NCBI GenBank assembly: GCA_903970255.1
Contig: CAJCHM010000007.1
Location: 1-62,065, forward strand
Reading direction: 5' to 3'
Length of the DNA stretch: 62,065 nucleotides
Source: Acidobacteriota bacterium
GTDB taxonomy: Bacteria; Chlamydiota; Chlamydiia; Chlamydiales; Rhabdochlamydiaceae
In this document: positions 32,910 through 41,555 of the stretch, piece after piece
Layout: each line of letters starts with the position of its first letter
Numbering within the stretch: position 1 is the first letter of the stretch
The notes under the pieces: model-generated
Databases searched by the model: none
What the model was told of the DNA's origin: nothing
What the model saw: only the letters and a program-made list of their open reading frames with translations
Translations under genes and position numbers: made by a program

Positions 32910-34192
32910 TGAACTACCTCAATTGCAGCGCCAATGGCTCGGAGGTCATGGGCAAATCCGGGATAGGTTTTTGCAATGCACTCAATGCCGTCAACTAGTG
33001 TCTCTCCTTTGGCACCCAATGCTGCAATCGATAGCGACATGCCGATCCGATGGTCGTGCCAGGCATCTACATGAGCGCCGTGCAGAGGGGAGTGGGTGAT
33101 GATCAGCCCATCTGGTTTTTCTTCGATATTTGCCCCCATTTTTTTAAGCTCAGTTGTCATGGCATGAAGGCGATCCGATTCTTTTTTACGGGCAATGGAA
33201 GCATTGGTAATTTCTGTAGTTCCCTCTGCATAGCAAGCAATGACAGAAAGGATTGGAGTGGCATCGATAAAGTCATTGACATCGATACGCATCCCTTGCA
33301 GTTTACCCCCTTTGCGTACATGCAGTGTTTTATTTCGATGATCAATCTCTACAGAAGCTCCCATCTTTTGCAGTATCTCGATCAATTTTTTATCCCCTTG
33401 GCAATCGTTCATATCGATATTTGTCAACGTGAGTTCTGAATGGGTCACAAGTGCTGCAGCAATGGGGAATGCCGCTGAGCTAAAATCTCCAGGAATTGTG
33501 GTATTAAAACCATTGACCTTGGCATTTCCAGCAATGGTATAAGTTGTATAGTCTTGGCAAACAACATCAATCCCTAATTTTTTTAGCCAAAAAAGGGTCA
33601 AATCGATCCAGGGCTTTTCTCCGGGATTTGTGACATCGATTGTGGTTTTGCCATGTAAAAAAGAGCAGGCAATCAGCATGCCGGATACGGGTTGGGAATC
33701 TTCGCCAGAAAGTTGTGCTTTTCCACATCTCATTATCCCTTTGATGATCATGGGGGCATACCCATCTAGGCGGGATGAGGTGGCTAGCGCTCCTAATTGG
33801 GAGAGTGCTTCCAAAAGGGGTTGGATGGGGCGGTTGTGCCGAATCGAATGGTCCCCTGTGATGATGGTGTAAGCAGGGGATAGTCCGGCTAAAGCACCCA
33901 CAAAGCGGAGCACTTGCCCCGAATTGCCGGCATCGATCACATTCTCAGCAGCTGGTAGTTTTCCGCTAAGGCCGCTGATGCGGAGGTGGTCGGCCTTGAT
34001 ATCGATTTTGGCGCCAAAGGTGCGCATGGCCTGGATCATCGCTGTTGAATCGGGTGAATGCAAAAAGTTGCGAATTTCCGACTCCCCCTTTGCCATCGCA
34101 GCAAAAATAATTGCGCGCAAAGTATGCGATTTGGAGGGGGGAATGGCCACTGTGCCTTTTAGAGAACTGGGAAGGATGTGGAATTTTGTCAT
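32906..34192 (-). CDS. aroA: EPSP synthase
   Basis: About 428 residues; transfers enolpyruvate from PEP to shikimate-3-phosphate. Motifs include PPSKSHTLRAIIFAAMA, VIDAGNSGQVLRFVGAL (class I would have NAGTAMR; this variant is altered) and DWHDHRIGMSLSIAAL-type C-terminal block. ATG 34190-34192 is used because it overlaps the aroB stop as ATGA; a longer TTG-type start is unlikely. Confidence 0.95.
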   Translation of the reverse strand: MTKFHILPSSLKGTVAIPPSKSHTLRAIIFAAMAKGESEIRNFLHSPDSTAMIQAMRTFGAKIDIKADHLRISGLSGKLPAAENVIDAGNSGQVLRFVGALAGLSPAYTIITGDHSIRHNRPIQPLLEALSQLGALATSSRLDGYAPMIIKGIMRCGKAQLSGEDSQPVSGMLIACSFLHGKTTIDVTNPGEKPWIDLTLFWLKKLGIDVVCQDYTTYTIAGNAKVNGFNTTIPGDFSSAAFPIAAALVTHSELTLTNIDMNDCQGDKKLIEILQKMGASVEIDHRNKTLHVRKGGKLQGMRIDVNDFIDATPILSVIACYAEGTTEITNASIARKKESDRLHAMTTELKKMGANIEEKPDGLIITHSPLHGAHVDAWHDHRIGMSLSIAALGAKGETLVDGIECIAKTYPGFAHDLRAIGAAIEVVQ

Positions 34193-35307
34193 TGGGGATC
34201 TCCAGAAAATTGATCGAGCATCCACCCAATTGCTTGAGCTAGGATCTGCTCGGGTACACTACTGCAATAATGCCCATCAAAGCTGCAGCAGGCTCCGATT
34301 TGTTCTAGAAGAACAAATCGGGGAACTCCTTGAGCCGATTTTTTATCCAGATGGAGGGCATCGCGCAACTGCTTCGGTGTGATGTGGGAACTTATTTTTA
34401 GTGTAAATGGGAAGGAGTGGATCAGTTTTTCCATCTGCTTAAATGCACTCTCTTGCAAATAACCCATTTTTAAACTGATAAAACCCTCCACTAACATCCC
34501 GATGGCAACAGCTTCCCCATGGGCCATTTGGTAATTTTCAAGAAGTTCAAGGGCGTGGGCTACCGTATGTCCAAAATTTAAAATTCGGCGCAAACCCAAT
34601 TTCTCTTCAAAGTCAGCTGCGACAACTTGCGACTTGAGCTGGACACACTGATCAATGATCTCTTCGAGATAGTGAAGATCTTTTGGGCTCCAGTTTTGCA
34701 ATTTTTCAAAGAGGTGGCTTGAGGCAATCAGTGCATATTTGATCACCTCTGCAGATCCACTGACCCACTCCGATGAGGGTAATGAAGAAAGGGTGGAGGG
34801 GTCGATCAGGATCCGATCGGCGGGATAAAATGTGCCGATGAGGTTTTTGCCAAAGGGCGTATTCACACCCGTCTTTCCGCCGATGGCTGCATCGACCATC
34901 CCAAGGAGTGTTGTCGGGGCGTAGATGAGGGAAACGCCTCTACAGTAGGTAGAAGCAAGATAGCCGATCAGATCAGTTGTCACCCCGCCGCCAAGGGCAA
35001 TCATGCATGTATCTCTTCCAAATTTTTGTGAAAGGAGCGAGTCTTCCAAAACCGCCTTTCTTTCTCGGCTCTTTTCTTGTTCTCCTGGGGGGAACGTAAA
35101 TAAGGTGACATCCAAACCTGATTTTTCGAAATGAGCCTGCCACTTTTTTCCTAAAAGGTCAGCAATCGTATCGTCGCAAAAGAGGGCAAACCGCAAGTTT
35201 TGGCCTTTGATCTCACGCGCAAGATTTGGGTCAAACAGAGACCCGGATGAGAGGTTAATCTCCACATGTTTGCTTTGAGAGGAGAGGGTAGTGGTGATTT
35301 TTTTCAT
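34189..35307 (-). CDS. aroB: 3-dehydroquinate synthase
   Basis: 372 residues; second step of the shikimate pathway (NAD and metal dependent). The nucleotide/substrate region GGGVTTDLIGYLASTYCRG and the metal-binding LNFGHTVAHALE are present, as is GKTGVNTPFGKNLIGTFYP. It overlaps both neighbours by 4 bp. Confidence 0.95.
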   Translation of the reverse strand: MKKITTTLSSQSKHVEINLSSGSLFDPNLAREIKGQNLRFALFCDDTIADLLGKKWQAHFEKSGLDVTLFTFPPGEQEKSRERKAVLEDSLLSQKFGRDTCMIALGGGVTTDLIGYLASTYCRGVSLIYAPTTLLGMVDAAIGGKTGVNTPFGKNLIGTFYPADRILIDPSTLSSLPSSEWVSGSAEVIKYALIASSHLFEKLQNWSPKDLHYLEEIIDQCVQLKSQVVAADFEEKLGLRRILNFGHTVAHALELLENYQMAHGEAVAIGMLVEGFISLKMGYLQESAFKQMEKLIHSFPFTLKISSHITPKQLRDALHLDKKSAQGVPRFVLLEQIGACCSFDGHYCSSVPEQILAQAIGWMLDQFSGDPQ

Positions 35308-36443
35308 CGTTGAACCACCTCTGCCAGTGCCTTGAGTCCGAGGGTCAATACCTCTTCTTGTTCAGCAAAAGCCATTCTTATATACCCCTCCTTTCCAAAA
35401 GCATCGCCGGGAACACAGGCGATATTGCCTTTTGCCATCAAGTGAGTACAAAATGCAGCAGATGTCATCGATGTTTTAAAAATCGATAATGGAATAAATG
35501 CATACAATGCACTTGGAGGTTTTTCTAGGGAGCAATCAAACAACTTATTAAAAGTGTTAAAAAACAAATCTCTTCTTTTTTGCATTGTTCTCCGAACGGC
35601 TGTAGAAATTTCAACAGAGTTTTTCAATGCAGCAAACCCCGCCCATTGGCTGACCAGCGATGGGCCAGTTGTCGACTGCCCCTGCAAAGCGATCATCGAT
35701 TCGATCAGCTCTTCTGGACCAAAGGCAAACCCAATCCGCCAACCGGTCATCGCAAAATTCTTCGAGCAGCTCTGAATCACCAGAACCTGATCTGAGAGGG
35801 CCCCGCAAGAGAAAAACTGATGGTCATCATAAACAAGTCGGCTATAAACTTCATCTGAGATGACAAAAATTTTAAATTCGGCGGCCATCTCTAATAGAGC
35901 CTTGAGCTCCTCTTTGCTATACAGGTTGCCGGTTGGGTTGCCCGCATTGTTCAAGATGAGAACTTTTGAGTGAGCTGTGATGTGGTGTTTTAAAATTTCC
36001 GGTGTGAGCTTCCACTTATTTTTCTCCATTGTTGGCAAAATCACAGGATGACCTTTAAACAGCTTCACAATTTGAGGATAGGAGACCCAGTAGGGGGAAG
36101 GAATTAAAACTTCATCTCCTTCTTTAATAAGGAGTTGCATCGCAGCAAAAAGGGCAAATTTTCCACCGGCTGTAACGATAGTATTTTCTTCTGTAAAAGA
36201 GGTCGCATAGTTTTCATTCATCCATTGACACGCAGCTTTACGAAGCTTAGGTATCCCAGCTACGGGGGGATATAAAATCATTTCGGTTTTCATTGCACCC
36301 TCGACAGCTTCGATGACTTTTGCATCCGAGGGAAGGATCGGATCGCCAGCTGCAAAGTTGTAAACGGTTTCTCCCCGAGCCTTTTTTTCCATCGCCATTG
36401 AGTTGATCGCAACCGTTGCAGATACCATAGAATCTTTAGTCAT
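35304..36443 (-). CDS. Class I PLP aminotransferase (aromatic/aspartate type)
   Basis: 379 residues of the AspC/Aro aminotransferase fold: NNAGNPTGNLYS, ISDEVYSRLVYD and the PLP-lysine motif SCSKNFAMTGWRIGFAFG. Lying between aroB and tyrA with 4-bp overlaps, it most likely performs the final transamination of phenylpyruvate and hydroxyphenylpyruvate to Phe and Tyr, or of prephenate to arogenate. Substrate is inferred from context. Confidence 0.88.
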   Translation of the reverse strand: MTKDSMVSATVAINSMAMEKKARGETVYNFAAGDPILPSDAKVIEAVEGAMKTEMILYPPVAGIPKLRKAACQWMNENYATSFTEENTIVTAGGKFALFAAMQLLIKEGDEVLIPSPYWVSYPQIVKLFKGHPVILPTMEKNKWKLTPEILKHHITAHSKVLILNNAGNPTGNLYSKEELKALLEMAAEFKIFVISDEVYSRLVYDDHQFFSCGALSDQVLVIQSCSKNFAMTGWRIGFAFGPEELIESMIALQGQSTTGPSLVSQWAGFAALKNSVEISTAVRRTMQKRRDLFFNTFNKLFDCSLEKPPSALYAFIPLSIFKTSMTSAAFCTHLMAKGNIACVPGDAFGKEGYIRMAFAEQEEVLTLGLKALAEVVQR

Positions 36444-37213
36444 TTGCCTTCCCTCCGAATAAATTCTAAAAACAGCTCCAGCTGTTTGACGATCTCTTCC
36501 CGGTTGAACTCACCAATTTCCTTTTGCATCTGGGGGTTGTCATAAGATAGGCGCGTCATCGATTTAAAACCTGGACCTGCAATTGCTAAACTTGTCGGAT
36601 CTGTTTTTTCCACAAAACGCATCAAAGATCGGGATAATAGTGCAGGAAGATGGGAGATTAGAGCAACCTGTCGATCATGTTTTTTGGGATCGATCAGGCT
36701 GGGTGTGGCTCCTAAGCTCTTAACCAATCTTAAGATCATTTCGAGGGAACCACTGGTATTTTTCGCATGAGGGGATAAGATCCAGCAACAATCTTGAAAA
36801 AGATGGGGCTCACTATTTGCAAATCCCCCCAATTCTTTTCCGGCCATGGGGTGGGTGCTGAGGAATTCAAGATTTTCTGTAGTCAGCATTTCAAAACAGG
36901 GAAATACAGCCCCTTTGACACTACCGACATCGATCACCACGAGCTTTTTCCCTTTTGGGCAGAGCTCTGCAATCTCTTTGGCAAGAGGGACAAGGGTTGA
37001 AAGGGGAGTGGCCAAGATGATCAGCTCAGCCCAATTGATCAACTCTTCAGGAGTTGCAAAAAGAATATCGACTGCCCCTTTCGGGGAAGCCTCTTCGAAA
37101 TTCCTATCGATAGAGGCGATCGCAATTGTTGGATCTCTTTTTTTCAAAGCCTTTGCAATCGAACCTCCGATAAGGCCCAACCCAATGATCCCAATGTTAT
37201 CTGGTAGGTTCAT
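36440..37213 (-). CDS. tyrA: Prephenate (or arogenate) dehydrogenase
   Basis: 257 residues with Rossmann GIIGLGLIGGSIAKAL, then IDVGSVKGAV and STHPMAGKELGG, the TyrA signature blocks. It oxidatively decarboxylates prephenate (or arogenate) toward Tyr. It has no fused chorismate mutase or ACT domain. Overlaps pheA by 17 bp. Confidence 0.93.
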   Translation of the reverse strand: MNLPDNIGIIGLGLIGGSIAKALKKRDPTIAIASIDRNFEEASPKGAVDILFATPEELINWAELIILATPLSTLVPLAKEIAELCPKGKKLVVIDVGSVKGAVFPCFEMLTTENLEFLSTHPMAGKELGGFANSEPHLFQDCCWILSPHAKNTSGSLEMILRLVKSLGATPSLIDPKKHDRQVALISHLPALLSRSLMRFVEKTDPTSLAIAGPGFKSMTRLSYDNPQMQKEIGEFNREEIVKQLELFLEFIRREGK

Positions 37214-38114
37214 AAATTCCTAAGAGTTTTAAAGTTTGCGTCTTTTCTTTTAGCTTATCCAACACAAAATTCATATCGATCCCCTTTGGATTAAGAGTAT
37301 CGATAAAGAATAGATATTCAAATGGTTTTTCCCAAATAGGGCGGGAAACAATTTGCATTAAATTTAAATCATGCTCTGCTAATAAGCTCAAAACAGCCGC
37401 AAGAGCCCCAGGAGTGTGCTTTAAAGTAAATAGCAGCGAGCATTTTGCCTCTTTTGGATTTGCTTCAATTTTCCCTTTTTTTAAGAACAAAAAGCGTGTG
37501 GTATTACTTTTGTCATCCTCAAGGTTTGATTTTAGAATCGCAAGCCCATAAATCTCTGCACTCTTCCGGCTGCCAATGGCGGCCAACCCCAACTCATTTT
37601 TTTCAGAGATCTCTCTTGCAGCCCCTGCCGTATCAAAATGGGTAATCGGCTCGATCCAAGGGTGATCCTGAAAAAAATAAGTGCATTGGGCAAGCGCTTT
37701 AGGATGGGAATAGACTTTTTTGATCTCTTCTATTTTCTGTCCGTTCTTACCGACGAGACAATGCTCAATGGGTAAATAGAGCTCACCCAAGACCGTGACC
37801 TCATATTTTGCAAAGAGATCAAAATTTTCCACAATCGGGCCGATCAAGCTATTTTCTATAGGCAATGCAGCAAGTTCAACCTCCCCCTTTTCAAGGCTTG
37901 CAAAAACATCTTCGAAAGTCTGTTTTCCGATCCCTTGAGCCATGCCATGGAAATACTTCTCAATTGCCATTTCGCTAAATGAGGCCCTGGTTCCCTGGTA
38001 GGCAACTTTTAACCTAGAAACGGCAGTTGGAGATGACAAAGTAATGCACGATTCTGAATCAAAAGTTTGCGTCAATTTGCTCTCTCCAACTGCTGTTTCT
38101 AGGTTTAATCGCAT
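37197..38114 (-). CDS. pheA: Prephenate dehydratase with ACT domain
   Basis: 305 residues; makes phenylpyruvate for Phe. The catalytic domain begins KVAYQGTRASFSEMAI, with the SNTTRFLFL motif; a C-terminal ACT domain (TPGALAAVLSLLAEHDLNL..QIVSRP) should sense Phe. The first 35 residues are an unusual extension whose coding DNA is a 23-bp inverted repeat, so the N-terminus may be a recent insertion. It overlaps the chorismate mutase gene by 10 bp. Confidence 0.93.
   Translation of the reverse strand: MRLNLETAVGESKLTQTFDSESCITLSSPTAVSRLKVAYQGTRASFSEMAIEKYFHGMAQGIGKQTFEDVFASLEKGEVELAALPIENSLIGPIVENFDLFAKYEVTVLGELYLPIEHCLVGKNGQKIEEIKKVYSHPKALAQCTYFFQDHPWIEPITHFDTAGAAREISEKNELGLAAIGSRKSAEIYGLAILKSNLEDDKSNTTRFLFLKKGKIEANPKEAKCSLLFTLKHTPGALAAVLSLLAEHDLNLMQIVSRPIWEKPFEYLFFIDTLNPKGIDMNFVLDKLKEKTQTLKLLGIYEPTR
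38011..38105 (-). repeat. 23-bp inverted repeat in the 5' end of pheA
   Basis: Arms 38011-38033 and 38083-38105 are complementary at 22 of 23 positions, with 49 bases between. In the mRNA the stem begins seven bases after the pheA start codon and reaches the chorismate mutase stop codon. It could control translation of pheA or be a small insertion; both arms encode TAV (ETAVGES and PTAVSRL). Confidence 0.75.
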
Positions 38115-38383
38115 GGGCCCATCTCCATTTTCATCATCAGTTTTGAATACTCGACAAAAAGCTGGAAGATTTCTTCCACCACCGCGGCGCTTAACCCATG
38201 CTTTTGCGCTAATTGCCGCAAAATTGCTCTTTGCTTCTCCTCCCGCTCAGGATCATATAAAGGAAGCTTATTTTCTTTTTTTACCTTAGCAATTTCTTTG
38301 GCTATTTCAAGCCGTTTTGAAAAAAGAGCGACGATCTCATCGTTGATCTCATCCATCTTTTTGCGTAAATTTTCTAAGTTCAT
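38105..38383 (-). CDS. AroQ-type chorismate mutase
   Basis: 92 residues, an all-helical AroQ fold: LRKKMDEINDEIVALFSKRLEIAKEIAKVKK with the catalytic Arg and Lys, then YDPEREEKQ. It rearranges chorismate to prephenate. It overlaps the DAHP synthase gene by 4 bp and pheA by 10 bp; here mutase and dehydratase are separate proteins rather than a fused P-protein. Confidence 0.92.
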   Translation of the reverse strand: MNLENLRKKMDEINDEIVALFSKRLEIAKEIAKVKKENKLPLYDPEREEKQRAILRQLAQKHGLSAAVVEEIFQLFVEYSKLMMKMEMGPCD

Positions 38384-39390
38384 AACGACCTTCCCATCGC
38401 GCTTGCGATCTTACCCAACTCTTGGATGAGTATTTCTAACTCGTCGGGGAGGAGTGCCTGCTTGCCATCGCATTTGGCCTCTTTGGGTAAATGGTGCACT
38501 TCAATAAGCAGCCCGTCAGCGCCGACAGCAACAGCTGCCTTGGATAGAGCCGGGATGATATCTTTCCGTCCAGCGGCATGGCTTGGATCGACGATGATCG
38601 GCAAGTGGGTCAGTTGCCTTGCAACTGCTACACTGCTTAAATCCAGCGTGCTCCGGGTCGAGTTTTCAAAGGTGCGGATTCCCCGTTCGCACAAAATCAC
38701 CTCATGGTTACCATGAGCCATGATGTACTCTGCGCTCATCAGCCACTCTTCCACTGTTGCCGATGTGCCTCTTTTGAGGATGACAGGTTTGCCGCACTTG
38801 CCCACTTCTTTGAGCAGGTTAAAGTTCTGCATATTGCGAGCGCCTATCCGAAGAATGTCGACATGTTCAGCGACAATGGCCACATCGCGCACATCCATCA
38901 CCTCTGTTTCAATCAACATCCCGTGCTCTTTCTGGAGCATCTGATGCAGCTTCAAACCTTCAACACCCATCCCCTGAAAGCTGTAAGGGGAGGTTCTAGG
39001 CTTATAGGCAGAGGCTCGAAAGACCTTCACCTTCATTTTGGACAACTGCTCTGCAATGGCGCGGAGCTGCTCCTCGCTCTCAATAGCGCAAGGGCCTGCC
39101 ATCATGATCACTTCAGATCCACCGATCACCACATCCTTCAAGCGGATCTGCGTTTTTTCACTCTTGTAAGCTTTGGAAGCAAGCTTCCAGGGGGTGCTAA
39201 TCGAGATCAACTCCGCGATACAACCCAGAGAGTTCAACTCCTCAATCACTTGAGGGGACAAAGGTTTTTCCAACCCGACAATGATGTCTAAGGTGGGGGA
39301 GGCGCAATGATGGAGCCCGTGGGAATCCAATTTAGCCGTCAAACGGGTTAAATCTTCAGGTTTTGCATTTTTCTGTAACTTAATCAACAT
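38380..39390 (-). CDS. aroF: DAHP synthase, type I-beta with N-terminal regulatory domain
   Basis: 336 residues; condenses PEP and erythrose-4-phosphate, the entry step. An N-terminal 75-residue ferredoxin-like domain (MLIKLQKNAKPEDL..) precedes the catalytic barrel (MMAGPCAIESEEQL, ASAYKPRTSPYSFQG, GARNMQN, VILKRGTSATVEEW, VDPSHAAGR). That domain pair is known from Thermotoga-type enzymes inhibited by Tyr/Phe. First gene of the operon, with AAGG before the ATG. Confidence 0.94.
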   Translation of the reverse strand: MLIKLQKNAKPEDLTRLTAKLDSHGLHHCASPTLDIIVGLEKPLSPQVIEELNSLGCIAELISISTPWKLASKAYKSEKTQIRLKDVVIGGSEVIMMAGPCAIESEEQLRAIAEQLSKMKVKVFRASAYKPRTSPYSFQGMGVEGLKLHQMLQKEHGMLIETEVMDVRDVAIVAEHVDILRIGARNMQNFNLLKEVGKCGKPVILKRGTSATVEEWLMSAEYIMAHGNHEVILCERGIRTFENSTRSTLDLSSVAVARQLTHLPIIVDPSHAAGRKDIIPALSKAAVAVGADGLLIEVHHLPKEAKCDGKQALLPDELEILIQELGKIASAMGRSL

Positions 39391-39427
39391 AACTACCTTG
39401 TAATAAATTTTTTATATACATATATAG

Positions 39428-39447
39428 CACTTTCTTTAAAGAAAGTG
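39428..39447. promoter_or_regulatory. 20-bp perfect palindrome before the aro operon
   Basis: CACTTTCTTTAAAGAAAGTG lies 38 bp upstream of the DAHP synthase start. On the minus strand it is directly followed by TATATATG-type -10 sequence, so a protein bound here would cover the -35 region. Operator role is inferred. Confidence 0.5.
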
Positions 39448-39528
39448 GACAATTAGTCTTCCAGCTTAAGAGCCTTTTCCGCTCTTTTGCGGTTTGGAAG
39501 GGAATGAACAGATGTAAGGGATTTAAAT

Positions 39529-39678
39529 ATGTTTTGGCGTTTGGGCGCCAAAATAGAAATAGTAGCTATAAAAATAGATACAGGAAAGACCACTGGAGTT
39601 GTTCACTCTATGGATCGCGTCAGATGTGGTGTCACTGACTTGTGTTTTCATGATAAACGCAATTTTCCTTCATTTTAA
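39529..39678 (+). pseudogene. IS5-like transposase relic
   Basis: A 49-codon frame reads FWRLGAKIEIVAIKIDTG then KTTGVVHSMDRVRCGVTDL, similar to the IS5-group block G-K-HIGVDADSGLVHSV..VHDV. Only this central piece of the DDE domain is left. It contains the hairpin TTTTGGCG/CGCCAAAA (39532-39553). The relic lies between the divergent DAHP synthase and aroDE genes. Confidence 0.4.
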
Positions 39679-39752
39679 TATCTAAATTTTAACATAATCA
39701 CTATAGCTTGTCAAATTTTTTCCTAAATCTTGAAATTTTAGAGGTTTACACC

Positions 39753-41234
39753 ATGAACCCACTTCTTTTTGGGGTGATCACAGGGCCCAATTTCCAAGCT
39801 GCAGAGGCGGCTTTGTCAGCATCGATCCTCTCAATCCATGGGATAGAGCTGCGCCTGGACTATTTTGAAGAGTTTGACATTGAGGAGGTTAAGGCTTTTA
39901 TTGCATGCTGCCCATTACCTGTTATGTTGACACTCAGGCGGCAAGATCAAGGGGGGCGATTCCAGGGGAGCGAGGAGGAGCGGCTGAACTTATTGAAATT
40001 GCTGTGCCAGCTTAAACCTGCCTTCATCGATTTAGAATTCGATGTACCAGCAACTTGGCGAAAAAAACTCTTCGAGTCTTATCCCCACATCTCCTTTTTA
40101 AGCTCCTACCATGATTTTCATGGGATGCCAGACGATTTAGAGGCGGTCTACAGCCAAGTCAAAACACCCCATGCCCACATCTACAAAATCGCTGTAACCG
40201 CAAACTCTTCTCTCGATGCTCTTAAAGTGCTCTGTTTTGCAAAGTCACATAGCAACCAAGACAAAATCATCGCCATTGCAATGGGGGACTACGGGCACCC
40301 CAGTCGGATTCTAGCACCGGTTGTAGGAACCTTTCTCACTTATGCCCCTCTTGGGGACTCAACAGCACCAGGTCAGCTCACAGCCGATGAGCTCCAGAGC
40401 GTTTATCGTTTTTCTAAGCTCAATCGCAACACTCAAGTCTTTAGCCTCATCGGCGATCCTGTCGATAAGAGTTTGGGAGCGTTGATCCACAACGCTGTAT
40501 TTGAAGATGCAAATCTGAATGCGGTCTACATCAAAATCCCTCTGAAGAAAGAGGAGATTTCTGCATTTTTTAACTTGTGTAAACACCTTCCCTTTAAGGG
40601 GTTTAGCATCACTATGCCCCATAAAGAAGCGGTTCTTGCCTATCTGACACAACCCTCCTCTCAAGTCAAAAACATCGGGGCATGCAACACCATCCATGTC
40701 GTTGATCACAAATTACTAGGGTTTAACACCGATGGGATTGGCGCACTCAATGCCATCGAGAAAAGAATAAAAGTCAAAGGTAAGCGCGTCGTCTTTATCG
40801 GAGCCGGAGGGGCAGCCAAAGCGCTCATCTATGAGGCTGCAGAGCGAGGAGCGCAAATCACGATCCTCAACCGCACCCCTGAAAAAGCCATTGATCTTGC
40901 CTTAAGCTGCAACGGCAGGGGAGGGGGGTGGGAGCTTTTTCCTGAAGCTTGCAAGAGCGGATATGATGTGATTGTGAATTGCATCCCCGATAGTGATCAG
41001 ATTGAAGAAGATTGGATTCTCCCTGGAAAAATCGCAATGGACATCGTCTATGTCCCCAAAGACACCCCTTTTCTGATGAAAGCAAAAAGGCAAAAATGTC
41101 AAATCGTTTATGGCTATGAGATGTTTGCCCAGCAAGCGCTTGAGCAGGAGCGGATCTGGTTTCTGAAGGAAATTGATTTGGGTAGGGCATATACGATCAT
41201 TGAAAAAGTGGTGAGGCAGCTTCTTTGTGGATGA
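39753..41234 (+). CDS. aroDE: Bifunctional 3-dehydroquinate dehydratase/shikimate dehydrogenase
   Basis: 493 residues. The N-terminal type I dehydroquinase (IELRLDYFEEF, MLTLRRQDQGG, SYHDFHGMPD, YKIAVTANSS with the Schiff-base Lys) is followed from about residue 225 by shikimate dehydrogenase (VFSLIGDPVDKSLGALIHN, FSITMPHKEAV, GACNTIH, FIGAGGAAKALIYEA). It performs steps 3 and 4. The aroD-aroE fusion is typical of chlamydiae. ATG 39753 has GAGGT at the right distance. It is transcribed divergently from the aro operon. Confidence 0.96.
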   Translation: MNPLLFGVITGPNFQAAEAALSASILSIHGIELRLDYFEEFDIEEVKAFIACCPLPVMLTLRRQDQGGRFQGSEEERLNLLKLLCQLKPAFIDLEFDVPATWRKKLFESYPHISFLSSYHDFHGMPDDLEAVYSQVKTPHAHIYKIAVTANSSLDALKVLCFAKSHSNQDKIIAIAMGDYGHPSRILAPVVGTFLTYAPLGDSTAPGQLTADELQSVYRFSKLNRNTQVFSLIGDPVDKSLGALIHNAVFEDANLNAVYIKIPLKKEEISAFFNLCKHLPFKGFSITMPHKEAVLAYLTQPSSQVKNIGACNTIHVVDHKLLGFNTDGIGALNAIEKRIKVKGKRVVFIGAGGAAKALIYEAAERGAQITILNRTPEKAIDLALSCNGRGGGWELFPEACKSGYDVIVNCIPDSDQIEEDWILPGKIAMDIVYVPKDTPFLMKAKRQKCQIVYGYEMFAQQALEQERIWFLKEIDLGRAYTIIEKVVRQLLCG

Positions 41235-41473
41235 TTGATGCTCTTAAATTTAAAGGATTGAGTAGCGTGTCAATCAGGTCTAAACATATTTGAAAAAATT
41301 AATTATAATTTACCTTTACACAGTTTAGGTGCAGGAAGCTTTTTTTTAAATTTAATTTTGTTTATTAATAAAAATAGCTTTGGTTGCTATGTTATCTTAT
41401 AAATTTTTAAATAAAAACATGTAATTATAATTTTTCACTTGTAATTAATTCAATTTTTTTGGCATTATTAACA

Positions 41474-41508
41474 AATAGATTGACGTGACAGCATGTAACG
41501 ACGGTCGT
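41474..41508 (+). promoter_or_regulatory. 35-bp upstream box, copy 2
   Basis: Aligns to 29926-29960 at 26 of 35 positions (AATAGATTGACGTGACAGCA plus 15 more bases). It lies 48 bp before the F-box-LRR gene. The rest of 41235-41473 is very AT-rich and I see no gene there. Confidence 0.5.
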
Positions 41509-41555
41509 TGCGCTAGATTGTTGAATTCACTATATATAAATAATAAGGTTTTACT

